Positions 25,897-33,436 of a DNA stretch of 40,782 bases are shown here, in pieces. The notes below the pieces were generated by a model. The model made no database searches and was not told where the DNA came from. It saw only the letters and a list, made by a program, of their open reading frames with translations. The DNA comes from an uncultured Rikenella sp. (GTDB taxonomy: Bacteria > Bacteroidota > Bacteroidia > Bacteroidales > Rikenellaceae): positions 1-40,782 of the forward strand of contig NZ_CANQYJ010000005.1 of NCBI RefSeq assembly GCF_947628055.1. Direction: 5' to 3'. The position numbers were made by a program, and so were the translations under genes. The stretch's first letter is position 1; each line of letters starts with the position of its first letter.

Positions 25897-26934
25897 ATGT
25901 ATAAACTTTTCAGACCCCTTCTGTTCAAGCTCCAGCCCGAGACCATACACCGCCTGACCGTGCGGCTGCTTCGCGTGCTGCATTACGTGCCGTTTGCGCG
26001 GAGCATCATGCGGGCGGTTTTCGTGCACCGTTCGCCGGAACTGGAGCGGGAAGTTTTGGGATTGAAATTCCCGAACCCGGTGGGGCTGGCAGCCGGTTTC
26101 GACAAGGACGCCGAGGTGTACGATATGCTGGGCGCGCTGGGATTCGGGTTCGTCGAGATCGGTACGGTGACGCCGAAAGCCCAGAACGGGAACCCGAAGC
26201 CCCGCTGTTTCCGGCTGCCGAAAGACCGGGCGATCGTCAACCGCATGGGGTTCAACAACCGCGGAGTACAGAATGCGGTGAAAAGCCTCCGGCGCCGCAA
26301 GCCGGGGCTGATCGTCGGGGGAAATATCGGCAAAAACACCCTGACCCCGAACGAACAGGCGCCGAGCGACTATCTCAAGGCTTTCCGGGCGCTGTACGAC
26401 TATGTGGACTATTTCGTGGTGAACGTCAGCTGTCCGAACGTGGCGTGCCTGACGGCTTTGCAGAGCAAGGAGTCTACCGTTGCCATTCTCGAACCTTTGA
26501 AAGAGTTCAGGCAGGGGCAGAGCGATTACCGGCCGATCCTGCTGAAAATCTCGCCCGATCTGACAGACGAGCAGGTCGACCAGATGATCGAGGTGGCCCG
26601 GGAGTCGAAGATCGACGGTATCGTAGCGACCAACACCACCACCTCGCGCGAAGGGCTGGAAACCGATCCGGCGCGGGTTATGGCCATCGGCAAAGGAGGA
26701 TTGAGCGGAGGACCGCTGACCCGGCGGTCGAGGGAAATGGTGCGCTATATCTGCGAAAAGACCGAAGGGAAGCTGCCCGTTATCGGAGTGGGCGGAATCA
26801 TGTCGGTAGAGGATGCCGAGGCGATGCTGGAGGCGGGAGCCTCGCTGGTGCAAGTCTATTCGGGTTTTATCTATGAAGGGCCCGGCTTCGTGAAACGGAT
26901 TTGCAAACGATTGGCGGGCCGGTCCAAATCGTAA
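25897..26934 (+). CDS. pyrD: Dihydroorotate dehydrogenase (quinone), class 2
   Basis: The start is the ATG at 25897 (MYKLFRPLLFKLQPETIH), giving 345 residues. The N-terminal amphipathic segment typical of class 2 enzymes, which contact the membrane quinone pool, is present. The FMN-binding beta/alpha barrel shows VGLAAGFDKDAEVYD, GFVEIGTVTPKAQNGNPKPR, RMGFNN, and the catalytic Ser in VVNVSCPNV, which distinguishes class 2 from class 1 (Cys). It oxidises dihydroorotate to orotate in pyrimidine synthesis, passing electrons to menaquinone. It is first in an operon with cinA and sixA; five bases separate it from cinA. Confidence 0.95.
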   Translation: MYKLFRPLLFKLQPETIHRLTVRLLRVLHYVPFARSIMRAVFVHRSPELEREVLGLKFPNPVGLAAGFDKDAEVYDMLGALGFGFVEIGTVTPKAQNGNPKPRCFRLPKDRAIVNRMGFNNRGVQNAVKSLRRRKPGLIVGGNIGKNTLTPNEQAPSDYLKAFRALYDYVDYFVVNVSCPNVACLTALQSKESTVAILEPLKEFRQGQSDYRPILLKISPDLTDEQVDQMIEVARESKIDGIVATNTTTSREGLETDPARVMAIGKGGLSGGPLTRRSREMVRYICEKTEGKLPVIGVGGIMSVEDAEAMLEAGASLVQVYSGFIYEGPGFVKRICKRLAGRSKS

Positions 26935-26939
26935 CGGAT

Positions 26940-28250
26940 ATGGTTAGCGTTGAATTGATTACGGTGGGTGACGAGCTGCTGATCGGGCAGGTGGTCGACA
27001 CCAATTCGGCCTGGCTCGGTCGGGAGTTGGGCCATGTTGGGGCCCAGGTGGATCGAATCGTCTCGGTGCACGATGCGGCCTCGGACATTCGGGAAGCCGT
27101 GGAGACCGCGCTGTCGAGGGCCGACGCGGTCATCATGACAGGCGGCCTGGGGCCTACTCAGGATGATATTACGAAGAAAACGTTGGCAGACCTTTTTTCC
27201 GGCGGCGTCATGCGGCGCGACCAGAGCGTCTTTGAACATGTGCGGCGAATGACAGCGGAGCGGGGACTGGCGTTCAACGACCTGAATCAGGCGCAGGCGC
27301 TGGTGCCGGACGGCGCCACCGTGTTGCCGAACCGGGTGGGGACAGCTCCGGGGATGATGTTCGTCAGACCGGGTTCGGCTCCGGGGCGGGAGAAATTGCT
27401 TTTTTCTCTGCCGGGCGTGCCGTTCGAGATGAAACAGCTTGTCACAGAGCAGGTTATCCCTCTTGTCAAGTCGCATTTCGCTTTGCGGTCGGTGGTTCAC
27501 CGGACGATGATTACGTTCGGATTGGCCGAGTCGGCTTTGGCTTTGGCTATCGCCCCGTGGGAGGAGGCGCTGCCGGAGTGGCTGCATCTGGCCTACCTGC
27601 CTAACGCGCGGGGGATCAGGCTGCGGCTGTCGGCTTATGACGTGGAGGCGGATTCCGCCGCAAAAGAGATCGAAAGCCGGTTCGCCGGACTGAGGGAATA
27701 TATTGCGCCTTATATGCTGGGTTTCGAGCCGGCGAGCGTAGAGGCTGCGGTGGCGTCGATCCTTTTGGAACGCGGCCAGACTTTGGCCGTGGCGGAATCG
27801 TGCACCGGCGGTTCGATTTCGGCCCGTATTACGGCGATGGCGGGGGCATCGCAGTACTATCTCGGCGGAGTGACTTCTTACAGCAACGAGGCGAAAGCAC
27901 AGGTGCTGGGGGTATCTATGCCGGATATCGAGCAGTTCGGGGCGGTGAGCGAGCCGGTGGCGCGACAGATGGCGGCGGGGGCTTTGACCCGTTTCGGGGC
28001 GGACTATGCCGTTTCGACGACGGGAGTGGCCGGGCCGGGCGGCGGCACGCCGGAAAAACCGGTGGGGACGGTATGGATGGCCATCGCGTGGCGGACTTCC
28101 GATAACGGAACGGAGACTTTTGCCCGGCAGATGCGGTTCAGCGAACTGCGGGAGCAGAATATCGAGCGGGCGGCGACCCATGCCTTGAATATGCTCAGGT
28201 TGCATCTTCTGGGGCTGTCCGATGCGTTCCAACAGACGGGGATGCTATAA
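26940..28250 (+). CDS. cinA: CinA-family nicotinamide mononucleotide deamidase
   Basis: The start is the ATG at 26940 (MVSVELITVGDELLIGQ), five bases after the pyrD stop, giving 436 residues. The N-terminal domain is MoCF/MogA-like (TGGLGPTQDDITKKT, LPGVPFEMKQL). The C-terminal PncC-type domain carries AVAESCTGGSISARIT and GVAGPGGGTPEKPVGTVWMA. PncC domains deamidate nicotinamide mononucleotide in NAD salvage, and the N-terminal domain has ADP-ribose pyrophosphatase activity in studied homologues. The historical link to competence is indirect. Confidence 0.93.
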   Translation: MVSVELITVGDELLIGQVVDTNSAWLGRELGHVGAQVDRIVSVHDAASDIREAVETALSRADAVIMTGGLGPTQDDITKKTLADLFSGGVMRRDQSVFEHVRRMTAERGLAFNDLNQAQALVPDGATVLPNRVGTAPGMMFVRPGSAPGREKLLFSLPGVPFEMKQLVTEQVIPLVKSHFALRSVVHRTMITFGLAESALALAIAPWEEALPEWLHLAYLPNARGIRLRLSAYDVEADSAAKEIESRFAGLREYIAPYMLGFEPASVEAAVASILLERGQTLAVAESCTGGSISARITAMAGASQYYLGGVTSYSNEAKAQVLGVSMPDIEQFGAVSEPVARQMAAGALTRFGADYAVSTTGVAGPGGGTPEKPVGTVWMAIAWRTSDNGTETFARQMRFSELREQNIERAATHALNMLRLHLLGLSDAFQQTGML

Positions 28251-28265
28251 TCTTTACGACACCTG

Positions 28266-28781
28266 ATGAAACGGCTTTATATCGTCCGCCACGGGGCGGC
28301 TCAATCTTCCTATGAAGCGGGGAGCGATTTTGCACGGAGGCTCACGGCGGAGGGTGCATCGCGGGTGCGGGCCGTTTCGCAGAGGCTGGCATCCCGGCCG
28401 GAAGGAACAGTGCCGCAGCGGATCGTTGCCAGTGCAGCGCCCCGGGCGTGGGAGACGGCCTCTATCCATGCGGAGACTTTTGCTTTGCCTGAAAGCGCGC
28501 TCTCCCGGGTGGAGGAGTTATATCGCGGCGGTCCGAACGATTATCTCCATATCCTGATCCGTTCTTTACCGGACGATATTTCTTGTGCAATGGTTGTCGG
28601 CCATAATCCGGCGGTATCGGAGTTGCTGGCCGTACTGACGGGGTCGATGGCGGGGGAGTATTGCATGCGCAAAGGGGATGCGGCGTGCGTGGCTTTCGAT
28701 TTGCCGGACGGCGCTTCGTGGGAGGAGATATACGTTTCGGACGGGAAATTGGAAAAATATATCATCGCCTCGGCGGTTTAA
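28266..28781 (+). CDS. SixA-like histidine phosphatase
   Basis: The 171-residue protein is a small histidine-phosphatase-superfamily member. It has the N-terminal catalytic RHG (LYIVRHGAAQ), an Arg in ASAAPRAWETA and the second His in VVGHNPAVSELL. The short length and lack of an insert match SixA, which removes phosphate from phosphohistidine in two-component or PTS proteins. The Bacteroidetes substrate is not known. It follows cinA by 15 bases and ends convergent with the sigma-factor cluster. Confidence 0.85.
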   Translation: MKRLYIVRHGAAQSSYEAGSDFARRLTAEGASRVRAVSQRLASRPEGTVPQRIVASAAPRAWETASIHAETFALPESALSRVEELYRGGPNDYLHILIRSLPDDISCAMVVGHNPAVSELLAVLTGSMAGEYCMRKGDAACVAFDLPDGASWEEIYVSDGKLEKYIIASAV

Positions 28782-28939
28782 AGATTTTGCCTGCCGATCG
28801 GCCCCGGGTCTCCGCTGCGGGAGGTTGCGGCCCGTGTGGCCAAAGGTCGCAGAAAACAGAAGTGCCAGACATCGTCCGAGAGTTTCCGGAACAGGCAGGA
28901 ACCGCCGTAATCGTTGCGGCAGCTCCGATCAGCCAGAAT

Positions 28940-29269
28940 TTAATTATCCGCATGTTCGGAAGTTCGGGTTGACGTGTGCGGTATGATCCAGGCCTTGGGA
29001 ACGAGCCGCACGCCATTGTCCTGCAAGTTATCGGCCAACTGCCCGGCAAAGCCGATGAAGTTTTCCCCCCACAGGGCCACCCAGACGATCAGCAGCACCG
29101 AAGCGAAAGCCGTAGCGAGAGTCGGAATCCGGTACAAGTTCCGCGACGGCGGAACCGGCTCGATACGCCCCACGACCCGCTCCGTAAATCCCCCGTCCGA
29201 CACATGCTGCTCCCGCGCTGCGGCAAACAGCCGTTCCAGCGGATCATTCTGTATCAGGTTTCGTTTCAT
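28940..29269 (-). CDS. Small membrane protein, putative anti-sigma factor
   Basis: The 109-residue protein has a cytoplasmic-like N-terminal half (about 45 residues) and one membrane helix (about 47-70, IPTLATAFASVLLIVWVALW), then a short exported tail. Its ATG overlaps the stop of the sigma-factor gene (ATGA), the typical layout of sigma/anti-sigma pairs. The zinc-finger HxxxCxxC motif of many anti-sigmas is absent. The role is inferred from position and topology only. Confidence 0.65.
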   Translation of the reverse strand: MKRNLIQNDPLERLFAAAREQHVSDGGFTERVVGRIEPVPPSRNLYRIPTLATAFASVLLIVWVALWGENFIGFAGQLADNLQDNGVRLVPKAWIIPHTSTRTSEHADN

Positions 29270-29802
29270 AGCTCTTCATTTTTCAGGTACTTCCTCAGTT
29301 TGGCCTTCGCCCGCGCCACCACGCTCTTGACCGTCCCTATCGGCATGTCCGCCACCTGCGCGATCTGGCTGTGCGAGAGACGCTCAACCGCCGACAGCAG
29401 AATCACGTTGCGCTCCGTATCGTCTAAACAGGCCAAAGCGTTCTGCAAGATCGTATTTTCGACCGACATTTCGCACCCTGCGGTGACTTTGTCCAACTCC
29501 TGCGCCGGTCTGAGGCTGCGGCAGCTGTCGAGGAAAGTGCGGTAAGCGATGCGGAACAGCCACGCGCGGAACGATCCCAAGCCCGAGAATTGGCGGATCG
29601 AGGTGAACGCTTTGATAAACGTCTCCTGCGCCAAATCGTCGGCCCGGAACCGGTCGCCCGCCGTCAGGTGGAGCAGATAGCGCCTCAGGGGAGACTGATA
29701 CCGTTCGACTAACCTCCCGAAAGCAGCGCGGTCGCCCGAGCGTTTGACCCGCTGCACCAACAGCAGCTCCCCGACGGAACCGTATTTATCGGTTGTCGTC
29801 AC
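29266..29802 (-). CDS. ECF-type RNA polymerase sigma factor
   Basis: The protein has sigma region 2 (GDRAAFGRLVERYQSPLRRYLL, then DDLAQETFIKAFTSIRQF and FRAWLFRIAYRTFLD) and region 4 (LDDTERNVILLSAVERLSHSQIA, MPIGTVKSVVARAKAKLRKYL). I chose a GTG start at 29802, giving 178 residues and a 17-base overlap with the upstream gene. An ATG at 29847 would add 15 residues unlike sigma factors and overlap that gene by 62 bases. The protein most likely directs a small envelope-stress or surface regulon together with its two neighbours. Confidence 0.88.
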   Translation of the reverse strand: MTTTDKYGSVGELLLVQRVKRSGDRAAFGRLVERYQSPLRRYLLHLTAGDRFRADDLAQETFIKAFTSIRQFSGLGSFRAWLFRIAYRTFLDSCRSLRPAQELDKVTAGCEMSVENTILQNALACLDDTERNVILLSAVERLSHSQIAQVADMPIGTVKSVVARAKAKLRKYLKNEEL

Positions 29803-30439
29803 GACGCTGCACGTACTGGCGGAACAAATAGACCACCGCGTACCCAACGCCGGCGATCAATGCCCACAACAGGATGGCCGAGAAAAACCGCATATAGCTC
29901 AGGTTGACAACCCCCACCCAGGCCAGAAAGGTGAATCCGACGATGGCGAAGATCAGCAAACGGCGGATAAACGTGGTCACCGGAAGTTCCTCTTTTGCGG
30001 CTGTCAAAACCGGCTGTTCGCCGCGTTCGATGCGCATCCGCTCCAGTTCGTATTTTTTTTCGTGTCTGCGGAAACGGTATTTCAGCGAGAAAAAGACCGT
30101 CAGCACTACCACCGCCGCGATCACTGCCATGACCAGCACAACCTGGATATTGTCGCCGTCCAGCCCGGAGCGGGAATAGGATATATTGCGCATTTGGCCG
30201 ACCGCCTGTTCCACCCCGGCGAGGCGTTCGCCGAGCGCCTGCAACAGGCTGTCGGCTGCGGCCACGGTCGGCGCCGGCACGGCAAGTACCGTCAGCGTGT
30301 CGGCCGGCGCCTCCACAGCAGCCGTATCGCCCGGTTCAGAAGCCGGAACCGCATCGGCAGGGTTCCCCGCCAGCAAGGCGGAAGTGCTTCCGAGCGTCAG
30401 GCCCAGAGCGAGCAGGGCGCCAAGCAGAATTCTTTTCAT
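29786..30439 (-). CDS. Membrane protein of DUF6249 type beside ECF sigma
   Basis: The start is best placed at 30439 (MKRILLGALLALGLTLG), giving 217 residues; an ATG two codons upstream is also possible. A signal peptide is followed by an Ala/Pro/Asp-rich exported segment, one membrane helix (about 98-122), a basic cytoplasmic loop (RFRRHEKKYELERMRIERGEQ), and two further helices before a basic tail. This layout is like DUF6249 proteins often found next to ECF sigma genes in Bacteroidetes. It is the first gene of the triad. Function unknown; a sensor role is plausible. Confidence 0.7.
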   Translation of the reverse strand: MKRILLGALLALGLTLGSTSALLAGNPADAVPASEPGDTAAVEAPADTLTVLAVPAPTVAAADSLLQALGERLAGVEQAVGQMRNISYSRSGLDGDNIQVVLVMAVIAAVVVLTVFFSLKYRFRRHEKKYELERMRIERGEQPVLTAAKEELPVTTFIRRLLIFAIVGFTFLAWVGVVNLSYMRFFSAILLWALIAGVGYAVVYLFRQYVQRRDDNR

Positions 30440-30980
30440 GTGCATATTTTTATGTGTTTTTTGTTTTTCTGTCTATAAGACGCAGCGAGGGGGACTTTCG
30501 GATGTCGTTTCGATATTTTTTGCATCGTTTTTTACGAGGACATCGGGACGAAGCCTGCGCGAAATGCCATAACGGGGCGCAGGCAACTTCGGCGGAGCTC
30601 GTTGCTCTTTCCGCTGGCGGCGACCCGATACTATCCAGAATCATTCTTTGCCCACGCGCCGGGATGAACATGCTTTGTCCGCGCGCTGGCGGAAATCCTG
30701 TTCAAAAGCGCAAGCTGCTTTTGAACGATTTCTTTCTCTATCCGTCGCGCGTGGGTGTCGGTGCCGCTGGGCACACGATCCGCACCCTTCGGGTGTTTTA
30801 TTGGCCTGCCGGCAGCAAGATAAACTACCCTAAAGTACGGAATCGCTCTCGGGCCGGGCAGGCCCCGTCTAAATAAGTCCTCTCAAACTCCAACAAAAGC
30901 CCCACTGGGGCCCCGCGGTGGGCTTGCAAAACTTCGTTTTGCTTGGATCTGAACTACCTCAAACAACTTCCGCGCGCCGG

Positions 30981-31030
30981 GAAAATCGTTCGGTTTCAAC
31001 GCGAGTTGAAACCGTCGATTTTCCTTTTTC
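30981..31030 (+). terminator. Long two-step hairpin followed by a T run
   Basis: GAAAATCG (30981-30988) pairs with CGATTTTC (31016-31023), and CGGTTTCAAC (30991-31000) with GTTGAAACCG (31005-31014), closing on a GCGA tetraloop. T5 follows at 31025-31029. It looks like an intrinsic terminator, yet no upstream plus-strand gene was found, so it could end a small RNA. Confidence 0.5.
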
Positions 31031-31117
31031 AGCGTGGCGCGGTGCCGCTAGGCACTCCAGCCAGGGTTTGTATTACTTCAACCGGAGGAAACTGTCTTCA
31101 GGCCAGACAAAGGGCTG

Positions 31118-31202
31118 TAACTACCTTAACTAAAGCAACGCAAGCCCCAATAAAAGCGCAGGCAAGGAACCGTAATTACCTTAACTAAAGCCGCGCAAAC
31201 CC
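31118..31202 (+). repeat. Two direct repeats of 30 bases, period 55
   Basis: The unit TAACTACCTTAACTAAAGC at 31118 recurs as TAATTACCTTAACTAAAGC at 31173, and the match continues to about 30 bases with few changes. Weaker related stretches (AACTACCCTAAAG near 30826, AACTACCTCAAAC near 30952) suggest a degraded series. Confidence 0.55.
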
Positions 31203-31247
31203 ACTCCACCCCCAACGGCCCCGGCCAGGCAGGTAGACCTAAATTCT

Positions 31248-32045
31248 TCAGAACACCTGCTCGATCGGAAGACCCGTCAGACGTTCCACCGCCCTGCGCC
31301 CCTCGGCGCCCAAAGAGAGAGAATAATCATTCACGAAATAAGAGATATGCTTGCGCCGCACCACCGGATCGAGCTCCTGCGCATGAGCCTGCACATACGC
31401 CGCCGAAGCCTCCGGATACCCCTGCGCATACTCGATGCTCCGCCGGATAATGCGCCCCACCCGGTCCGCCGTTTCCGATGAATATTTCCGATTCAGCAAA
31501 ATACCGCCCAGCGGGATCGGCAATCCCGTAAGCATTTCCCACTCCCGCCCCAGGTCGGCGACCAGCTTCAACCCCCGCGAAGCATAAGTGAAACGTCCCT
31601 CATGGATCAGCACCCCGGCATCCAGTTCCCCATCCGCCACCGCCCCCGCAATCTCCGAAAAAAGATAGACCCTCTTCCGCTTTGCCCCCGGAAAAACGAT
31701 CGAGAGCAGCCGATTGGCAGTGGTCAGCTCGCCCGGAATGCCGATCAGCACATCGTACAGTTCGTCAGGATATATCTTATGCCGGCTCACTAACAGCGGC
31801 CCATTGCCATGCCCCAAAGCGCTGCCGCTCTCCAGCAGCCGGAAATGACCGGCCGCCTCCGGCAACGCCGCATAACTGATCTTAATGACCTCCTCGTCCT
31901 GCGGACGACGGACAGCGGCCCCGTTCAGCACGTCGATATCGTCGAACACCGGCTCGAAAACCAGACCCTCCGTGTCCACCAGCGCATGTATCATGGCATG
32001 GAAAGTGAACGTATCGTTCGGACAAGGCGAAATATGCAGTTTCAT
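31248..32045 (-). CDS. mqnD: 1,4-dihydroxy-6-naphthoate synthase
   Basis: The start is the ATG at 32045 (MKLHISPCPNDTFTF), since SPCPNDTF is the conserved N-terminus of MqnD; the 15 residues reachable upstream have no match. The 265-residue protein has the periplasmic-binding-protein fold of the MqnA/MqnD family, with KISYAALP, GHGNGPLLVSR, LIHEGRFTY and LPIPLGGILLNR. It converts the cyclic dehypoxanthine futalosine product to dihydroxynaphthoate in the futalosine route to menaquinone, used by many anaerobic Bacteroidales. PyrD at 25.9 kb would use this quinone. The other mqn genes are not in the window. Confidence 0.92.
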   Translation of the reverse strand: MKLHISPCPNDTFTFHAMIHALVDTEGLVFEPVFDDIDVLNGAAVRRPQDEEVIKISYAALPEAAGHFRLLESGSALGHGNGPLLVSRHKIYPDELYDVLIGIPGELTTANRLLSIVFPGAKRKRVYLFSEIAGAVADGELDAGVLIHEGRFTYASRGLKLVADLGREWEMLTGLPIPLGGILLNRKYSSETADRVGRIIRRSIEYAQGYPEASAAYVQAHAQELDPVVRRKHISYFVNDYSLSLGAEGRRAVERLTGLPIEQVF

Positions 32046-32199
32046 GAATCGTATGCGATATAAAAATCCGGCTTTGGGCCGTCCCCTCAAAGCCGTACAG
32101 AATCACGCCGTCCCGGGCGCTTTCGCTCGGCAAACTGAACGGCGAATCCCAAAGCCCTCCGAGAATCAAGCCGTTCGCCGAAACAATCGAACGAGGCGA

Positions 32200-33030
32200 T
32201 CAGTCGAGCTGTTTCACCCCCTTGCCCGTCACTAACCCGGCCCCTTTGTACCGGAACGAGCCCATCGTACTCACTTCCGCCGTGCCGCCGCCGATCACAT
32301 GGGCCTTGACCTTGCCCATGCCCGAGACCTTGGCATTCACCGTACCGATGTTGAAATTCTCCAGATCGGCCGATGACGTGCCGCTGACGTCCAGCACCGC
32401 CTCCCCCGCACTTCCGGAAAGGGTAAGCCCCGCCAGACCCGACACCGTGCACACCGCCGTCCCGGCTTTTAATTCGCCGCCCGCTTTGGAAGTCCCGCTC
32501 AGAACGACCTCCGCCTTCTCCTGCACCGTCAGTTTGGCATCGTTCAACGCCGACGTCCCCGACAGATCGACATGAAGCGTCTGTGCCGAAACCTCTAACA
32601 GATTGACCGATGCGCTCCCCGAAGTGAGAATGCGCAGGTCGCCTTTCGCGGAGCACACGCCTGTGCAAACCACATGGCTCGCCCCGGTCACGTTCAGATA
32701 TTTCAAGTCGCTGACTGTCACCCATGCCTGCGGCTTTTTCTTGCTCCGGGTAAAATATTTGCCCATATCGTTCTTGAATGTGAGCCGGACGTAGCCTTCG
32801 TCGGTCAGCTCGAAAACCAGCTTGTCTGCCAGTTCTTTTTCGATTTCGACTTTGGCTCCGACGGTGCGCGAGGCGCCGTCGGCCTGCGCGAGCTGCACGT
32901 CGAACGCCCCGGCGACGATCACGCCGTTAATGGTTTTATCCGCATATTTTTCGATCACCGCAGTTTCCTGCGCCGCTGCCAACACTGGCAGTACTGCCGC
33001 GCACAGCGCGAGCAAAAACATCTTTTTCAT
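32200..33030 (-). CDS. Head-GIN domain exported protein (DUF2807)
   Basis: The 276-residue protein has a signal peptide (about 1-20) and then a repetitive beta-helix-like region: FDVQLAQADG, LKYLNVTGASHV, LRILTSGSASVNL, LHVDLSGTSALND, VVLSGTSKAGGE, LTLSGSAGEAVLDVSGTSSADL, VNAKVSGMGKVKAHV. This run of S-G-x-S/A turns is the mark of head-GIN (DUF2807) putative autotransporter-adhesin proteins, widespread in Bacteroidetes. It lacks a lipobox, so it may be periplasmic or released. Function unknown. It stands alone, with its own -7 promoter element. Confidence 0.85.
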   Translation of the reverse strand: MKKMFLLALCAAVLPVLAAAQETAVIEKYADKTINGVIVAGAFDVQLAQADGASRTVGAKVEIEKELADKLVFELTDEGYVRLTFKNDMGKYFTRSKKKPQAWVTVSDLKYLNVTGASHVVCTGVCSAKGDLRILTSGSASVNLLEVSAQTLHVDLSGTSALNDAKLTVQEKAEVVLSGTSKAGGELKAGTAVCTVSGLAGLTLSGSAGEAVLDVSGTSSADLENFNIGTVNAKVSGMGKVKAHVIGGGTAEVSTMGSFRYKGAGLVTGKGVKQLD

Positions 33031-33061
33031 CTTCGGTTCCCCGATTTTATTTAACTTTGTC

Positions 33062-33069
33062 CAAAGGTA
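33062..33069 (-). promoter_or_regulatory. -7 element for the head-GIN gene
   Basis: The minus strand reads TACCTTTG here, a perfect TAnnTTTG, 31 bases before the ATG at 33030. No clear -33 TTTG is present. Confidence 0.5.
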
Positions 33070-33125
33070 ATAAATGTCGCCGGATATTTATCCCCTCGTT
33101 TATTTGTATGTACCCGCATGGAACC

Positions 33126-33378
33126 GTTCTTTCTTTGAAAAGAAAGAACCAAAGAAACTTCCGAAGGCTCTGCCGACGAACCTCAGTCTGCCGAACGCCT
33201 CTGTCTCGGAAGTTGCTTTTGGGTCGGGGCAAGGGCGCGCTAAACCGAGTTTTGTTTTACTGCGCGCCCTTGCTCCCGGCCCAAAGTAAAGGTTTCGATG
33301 CAAAAGGACTGCGGAGCCTAAGGAGTAGCGCAGCTTCAGAAAGTTTTTCTGGTTCTCTTTGTTCACAAAGAGAACAGT
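33126..33378 (+). repeat. Mosaic hairpin repeat, copy B (complete in window)
   Basis: Three palindromic modules fill the gap between the head-GIN gene and pdxA. The first is GTTCTTTCTT/AAGAAAGAAC (33126-33149, loop TGAA). The second is a long imperfect inverted repeat with 25-base arms (33216-33240 and 33262-33286), rich in GGGCGCGC. The third is the GTTCTCTTTG/CAAAGAGAAC hairpin (33352-33375). The last 39 bases are identical to 33-71. Nothing here looks coding. Confidence 0.75.
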
Positions 33379-33436
33379 ACCCTCCGGCACAATGCAAAAT
33401 AAACGAGAGATTAAAAAACAGAGAGATTCAATAGAT

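Larger units (their letters stand above)
30446..31247. other. 0.8 kb gene-free spacer packed with hairpins and short repeats
   Basis: No open frame here has family features. The stretch contains several perfect hairpins: GTTCAAAAGC/GCTTTTGAAC (30700-30726), CACCC/GGGTG followed by TTTTA (30783-30800), GCAAAAC/GTTTTGC (30926-30942) and a two-step stem at 30981-31023. The small hairpin GTGCCGCTGGGCAC (30761-30774) recurs as GTGCCGCTAGGCAC (31042-31055). Direct repeats begin at 31118 and 31173. It lies between the divergent end of mqnD and the start of the sigma triad. It may hold a non-coding RNA or decayed repeat elements. Confidence 0.6.

Noticed and set aside
30454-30876. Possible 140-codon gene in the hairpin-rich spacer
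   Set aside because: It runs straight through several perfect hairpins, has no family resemblance and no promoter or conserved start context.
31118-31202. CRISPR-like direct repeats
   Set aside because: Only two good units with one short spacer, no cas genes, and further copies are badly degraded.
33057-33434. Possible 125-codon plus-strand gene before pdxA
   Set aside because: It is formed by the hairpin repeat modules themselves; the product is low in structure and unlike any protein.
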